Below, one piece after another: positions 61,199-64,000 of a DNA stretch of 64,000 bases. Below the pieces are notes generated by a model that saw only the letters and a program-made list of their open reading frames with translations, had not been told where the DNA came from and made no database searches. This DNA is from Rhodothermales bacterium (GTDB taxonomy: Bacteria > Bacteroidota > Rhodothermia > Rhodothermales > UBA10348): NCBI GenBank assembly GCA_024711125.1, contig JANJTM010000034.1, positions 1 to 64,000 of the forward strand. Reading direction: 5' to 3'. The position numbers and the translations under genes were made by a program. The first letter of the stretch is position 1, and every line of letters begins with the position of its first letter.

Positions 61199-64000
61199 AT
61201 GATCGGAACGACCGTCCGGCAGTACCACGTCCTCGAGCAACTCGGACAGGGCGGAATGGGCGTGGTCTACCGCGCCCACGACACGCGTCTCGAGCGCGAC
61301 GTCGCGCTCAAGTTCCTTCCGGCCCAGTTCTCGCACGACGAGCAGGCCAAGGCCCGGTTCATGCGCGAGGCCCGGGCGGCCTCGGGCCTCGACCATCCGA
61401 ACATCTGCACGATCCACGAGATCGGCGAGGCCGACGACGGCCGGCTCTTCCTCGCGATGCCCCTCTACGACGGGCAGACGATGAAGGACCGGCTGGAGGC
61501 CGGTCCGCTGGACGTGCCGACGGCGCTGGGCATCGCGTACCAGGTCGCGGGCGGCCTCGAGCGGTCGCACGAGGCGGGCATCGTGCACCGGGACGTGAAG
61601 CCCGCCAACGTGATGATCACGAGCCGGGGCCGCGCCGTGGTGCTCGATTTCGGCGTCGCCAAGCTCGAAGCGTCGAGCGACCTGACGAAGATGGGTTCGA
61701 CGGTCGGAACCACGGCCTACATGAGCCCCGAGCAGGCGAGGGGAGACGCGGTCGACGCCCGGAGCGACGTGTGGTCGCTCGGCGTGGTGCTCTACGAGAT
61801 GGTCGCGGGCCGGCGCCCGTTCACGGGCAGCTATGAACAGGCGATCGTCTACGCGATCATCAACCAGGATCCGGACGACCTCGATTCGGTGGCTTCCCGG
61901 CTGCCGGACGGCGCCGGCGACCTGCTGAAGTCGATGCTCGCCAAGGATCCGGACCGGCGCCCGGCCTCCATGGCCGAGGTCGTGACCGCGCTGGCGCCCT
62001 TCGCCGGCGCGTCTGCGGCTACCGCCGAGCGCACGTCGTCGGGCCGCACGGCGCCGTCGCGTGCGACCGCTCCGGCGCGCGCGCCCGGCGATGCGGCCGC
62101 CCGGCCGTCGTCACGACCCCGATGGCTCATCCCGGTCGGCGGCGCCCTCGTCACGGCCGTCGTCATGGCCGCGATCTGGTTCATGGTCCCGCGGGGCGCC
62201 GGCGAGGAGGACGGACTTCCGCCCGACCTCGTGGCCGTCATGCCGTTCGCGGTGAACGGGGACGAGTCGCTCGCCTACCTGCGCGAGGGGCTGGTCAACC
62301 TGATCGGGACGCGGCTCGACGGGGCCGGTCCGCTGACCGTCGTCGATCCGAACGCCGTCATCGGCAGCTCGGAGTCTTTCGGTGCGGAGGCCATCACGCC
62401 AGACGAGGCGCGTGGGGTCGCGGAATCGCTCGGCGCGGGCAGTTTCGTGCTGGGTTCGATCACCACGCTGGCCGGCCAGATCCAGCTGGCAGCCGATTTC
62501 TACGGGCCGGACGACACGGTGCGGGTCCGGGTCACGGTCGACGGGGAGGACCACCTTCCGAAGGGCGTCGACGAGGTCGCGCTCCAGCTCGTGAAGTCGC
62601 GCCTCAAGGCCGGGACGGAAGCGCTGTCCACGGCGGCCGCGGGCAATACGGTGTCGTACGAGGCCCTCAAGGCCTACCTGAAGGGCGAGGAGTATTTCCG
62701 CACGCTGGACTACGACAAGGCCCACGACGCCTTCAAGGAGGCCATTGCGGCCGATTCCACCTTTGCCCTGGCGTGGTATCGCCTTGCCCGGGCCGTGCGC
62801 TGGGGCGGAGGAGACTACACGACGTCGGCGCTCTTCAGGGCGCGGCGGGAGGCACTCGACCACGCTCTGGCCGGTCGCAGCGAGCTGCCGGAGCGGTTCC
62901 AGATGCTGATCGAGGCGGCCGATGCCTTCGAGAAGGGGGACGTGAATCGGGCCCGGGAACTGTACCAGCGCCGTCTCGAGCGTGATCCGAACGATGTCGA
63001 GGCGCTGTCGGAATACGCCGACCTGACGTACGCCTACAACCCGCTGGTCGGAAAGTCGTCGCAGGAGGCCGTGCCCGTCTTTGAACGGCTGCTGGCCATC
63101 GACGCGGACAACGGCACGGCCCTCTGGAACCTGGCCATGCTCGCGGGACAGAGGGACGACCTCGCGGCGTTCGATTCGATCATGGGGCGGTTGCTCGACA
63201 ACCCGCGAGCACAGAACGGCAATTCGGACTTCGCCCGGCAATTCCGGGTGCTCGCGGCTCACGGTGTCGATTCGTTGGACGCGGCCCTGGGTCGCGTGTC
63301 GAACGTGGAGAACCACGTCACCCTCGCGAATCTCCTGGCGGGCTTTACGCACCGGTACGACGTCGCCCGCGCCATCGGGGAGCGCCTCGCAAAGGGCGAC
63401 TACACCGAGCAGACCCGCCGTAACGGACGCTGGATCCAGTCGGTACTGGCGAGCGTGGAGGGCCGCCCGAAGGCCTCCGACGCCCTGGCAGAGGACGATC
63501 CCGGCCGCGATTTCGGCCGGTTGCTCGTCGACCGGGTCATGCGCGACGCGGTACCGCAGTTCGCGGCCCCCCGGGAGCGGCTCGAGAAGCTCAAGGCGAT
63601 GACCGAGGCCTGGGATACGACCACCCAGCATCTCGACCCGCACAGCGTCATCGAGGGGCACTACGGGGAGATCCGGGCCTACCTGTTGGGCATCCTGGCG
63701 GTGCGGCTCGGCGACGACGCGGGGCTGGCGCGGCAGATCGCCTACCTGAGGTCCCGGTCCGGCGCGACGAGCCCAGGCGAGCCGCCGTACGTCTTCGCGC
63801 GCACGCTCGAGGGGCTCAAGGACTGGCGGAACGGGCAGCTCGACGCGGCGCTCGCCTCGTTCGACAACGCGCAGATGTACGTCAACGACGTATGCGCCTC
63901 GTGCTCTAACGCCCACTCGCAGACGCTCAACCGCTTCGTACGGGCCGAAATCCTGTTCGAGCAGGGGCGCCACGAGGACGCGCTCGGCTGGTACGGCTCG
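61199..64000 (+). CDS. serine/threonine protein kinase with TPR-rich extracytoplasmic part (3' end outside window)
   Basis: 934 codons are visible. The N-terminal Hanks kinase has GQGGMGVVYRAHD, VALKFLP, HRDVKPANVM, DFGVAKLE and MSPEQARGDAVDARSD. An Ala/Pro/Ser-rich linker leads to a membrane helix at about 309-331 (WLIPVGGALVTAVVMAAIWF). A TolB-N/FlgO-like region begins VAVMPFAVNGDESLAYLREG, then many TPR-like helices from about 480 onward (YLKGEEYFRTLDYDKAHDAF). It belongs to a different kinase subfamily from the propeller kinases (MIGTTVRQYHVLEQLG start), but that start matches the odd N-terminus of the amidase at 21141. Confidence 0.94.
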   Translation, partial: MIGTTVRQYHVLEQLGQGGMGVVYRAHDTRLERDVALKFLPAQFSHDEQAKARFMREARAASGLDHPNICTIHEIGEADDGRLFLAMPLYDGQTMKDRLEAGPLDVPTALGIAYQVAGGLERSHEAGIVHRDVKPANVMITSRGRAVVLDFGVAKLEASSDLTKMGSTVGTTAYMSPEQARGDAVDARSDVWSLGVVLYEMVAGRRPFTGSYEQAIVYAIINQDPDDLDSVASRLPDGAGDLLKSMLAKDPDRRPASMAEVVTALAPFAGASAATAERTSSGRTAPSRATAPARAPGDAAARPSSRPRWLIPVGGALVTAVVMAAIWFMVPRGAGEEDGLPPDLVAVMPFAVNGDESLAYLREGLVNLIGTRLDGAGPLTVVDPNAVIGSSESFGAEAITPDEARGVAESLGAGSFVLGSITTLAGQIQLAADFYGPDDTVRVRVTVDGEDHLPKGVDEVALQLVKSRLKAGTEALSTAAAGNTVSYEALKAYLKGEEYFRTLDYDKAHDAFKEAIAADSTFALAWYRLARAVRWGGGDYTTSALFRARREALDHALAGRSELPERFQMLIEAADAFEKGDVNRARELYQRRLERDPNDVEALSEYADLTYAYNPLVGKSSQEAVPVFERLLAIDADNGTALWNLAMLAGQRDDLAAFDSIMGRLLDNPRAQNGNSDFARQFRVLAAHGVDSLDAALGRVSNVENHVTLANLLAGFTHRYDVARAIGERLAKGDYTEQTRRNGRWIQSVLASVEGRPKASDALAEDDPGRDFGRLLVDRVMRDAVPQFAAPRERLEKLKAMTEAWDTTTQHLDPHSVIEGHYGEIRAYLLGILAVRLGDDAGLARQIAYLRSRSGATSPGEPPYVFARTLEGLKDWRNGQLDAALASFDNAQMYVNDVCASCSNAHSQTLNRFVRAEILFEQGRHEDALGWYGS

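Overview
The window is a GC-rich bacterial chromosome segment in which almost every base pair is coding. It probably comes from a Gram-negative, aerobic or facultatively respiring organism. Many lipoprotein and Tat signals, multihaem c-type cytochromes, a PQQ dehydrogenase and periplasmic M1 peptidases point to a true periplasm. Few starts have a recognisable Shine-Dalgarno sequence. Together with the kinase-TolB proteins, a GRAS protein and a propeller histidine kinase, this fits the Bacteroidota/Rhodothermota side of the tree or Gemmatimonadota/Acidobacteriota-like lineages. That placement is inference; the window has no rRNA or other marker gene, and I saw no tRNA, CRISPR array or intact insertion sequence.

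Layout. 1-1753 (-): a GH78 alpha-L-rhamnosidase, cut by the window edge. 1973-7031 (+): ACT-domain protein, HisC-like aminotransferase, a bacterial GRAS-domain protein and an octahaem TPR cytochrome, the last three joined by ATGA overlaps. 7275-16561 (-): a peptide-scavenging block of three M1 metallopeptidases, a YfcC-type carrier and an NSS amino-acid symporter, then a TrhA/haemolysin III protein. 17142-25436 (+): a kinase-TolB pseudogene, two intact kinase-TolB receptors and an amidase whose first residues are copied from a kinase gene. 25433-30635 (+): a PhyH dioxygenase, a corrinoid methyl-transfer set (UroD/MtaA-like protein, corrinoid protein, MetH-activation-like protein) and a GH127 enzyme. 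30610-32867 (-): a GH13 lipoprotein and VapBC. 33045-42966 (+): PQQ dehydrogenase with a haem domain, another kinase-TolB protein, two hydrolases, a glucuronate branch (SDR and UxuA), and a shortened SGNH hydrolase. 43128-50758 (+): a propeller/GAF histidine kinase, a FitAB-like toxin-antitoxin pair and a fourth intact kinase-TolB protein. 50767-59319 (-): a MauG-like peroxidase and an Fn3 lipoprotein, then a tight seven-gene operon. 59694-64000 (+): a Tat-exported class V aminotransferase and a kinase-TPR protein cut by the edge.

The most interesting unit is the minus-strand operon 52979-59319. It encodes a membrane-anchored receiver-GcvH-like protein, a pentahaem cytochrome, HybA-like ferredoxin, HybB/NrfD-like quinone subunit, a 41-residue membrane peptide, a histidine kinase with haem-attachment motifs in its periplasmic sensor, and a second receiver-GcvH-like protein. 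It looks like a quinone/cytochrome electron-transfer complex with its own redox-sensing phosphorelay. Both output domains resemble glycine-cleavage H protein but lack the lipoyl lysine, and neither response regulator has a DNA-binding domain.

Other notable items are the GRAS gene in an aminotransferase operon, the corrinoid demethylation-like cluster, a family of palindromic intergenic elements with 10-bp tandem arrays, and several recombination scars around paralogous kinase genes.
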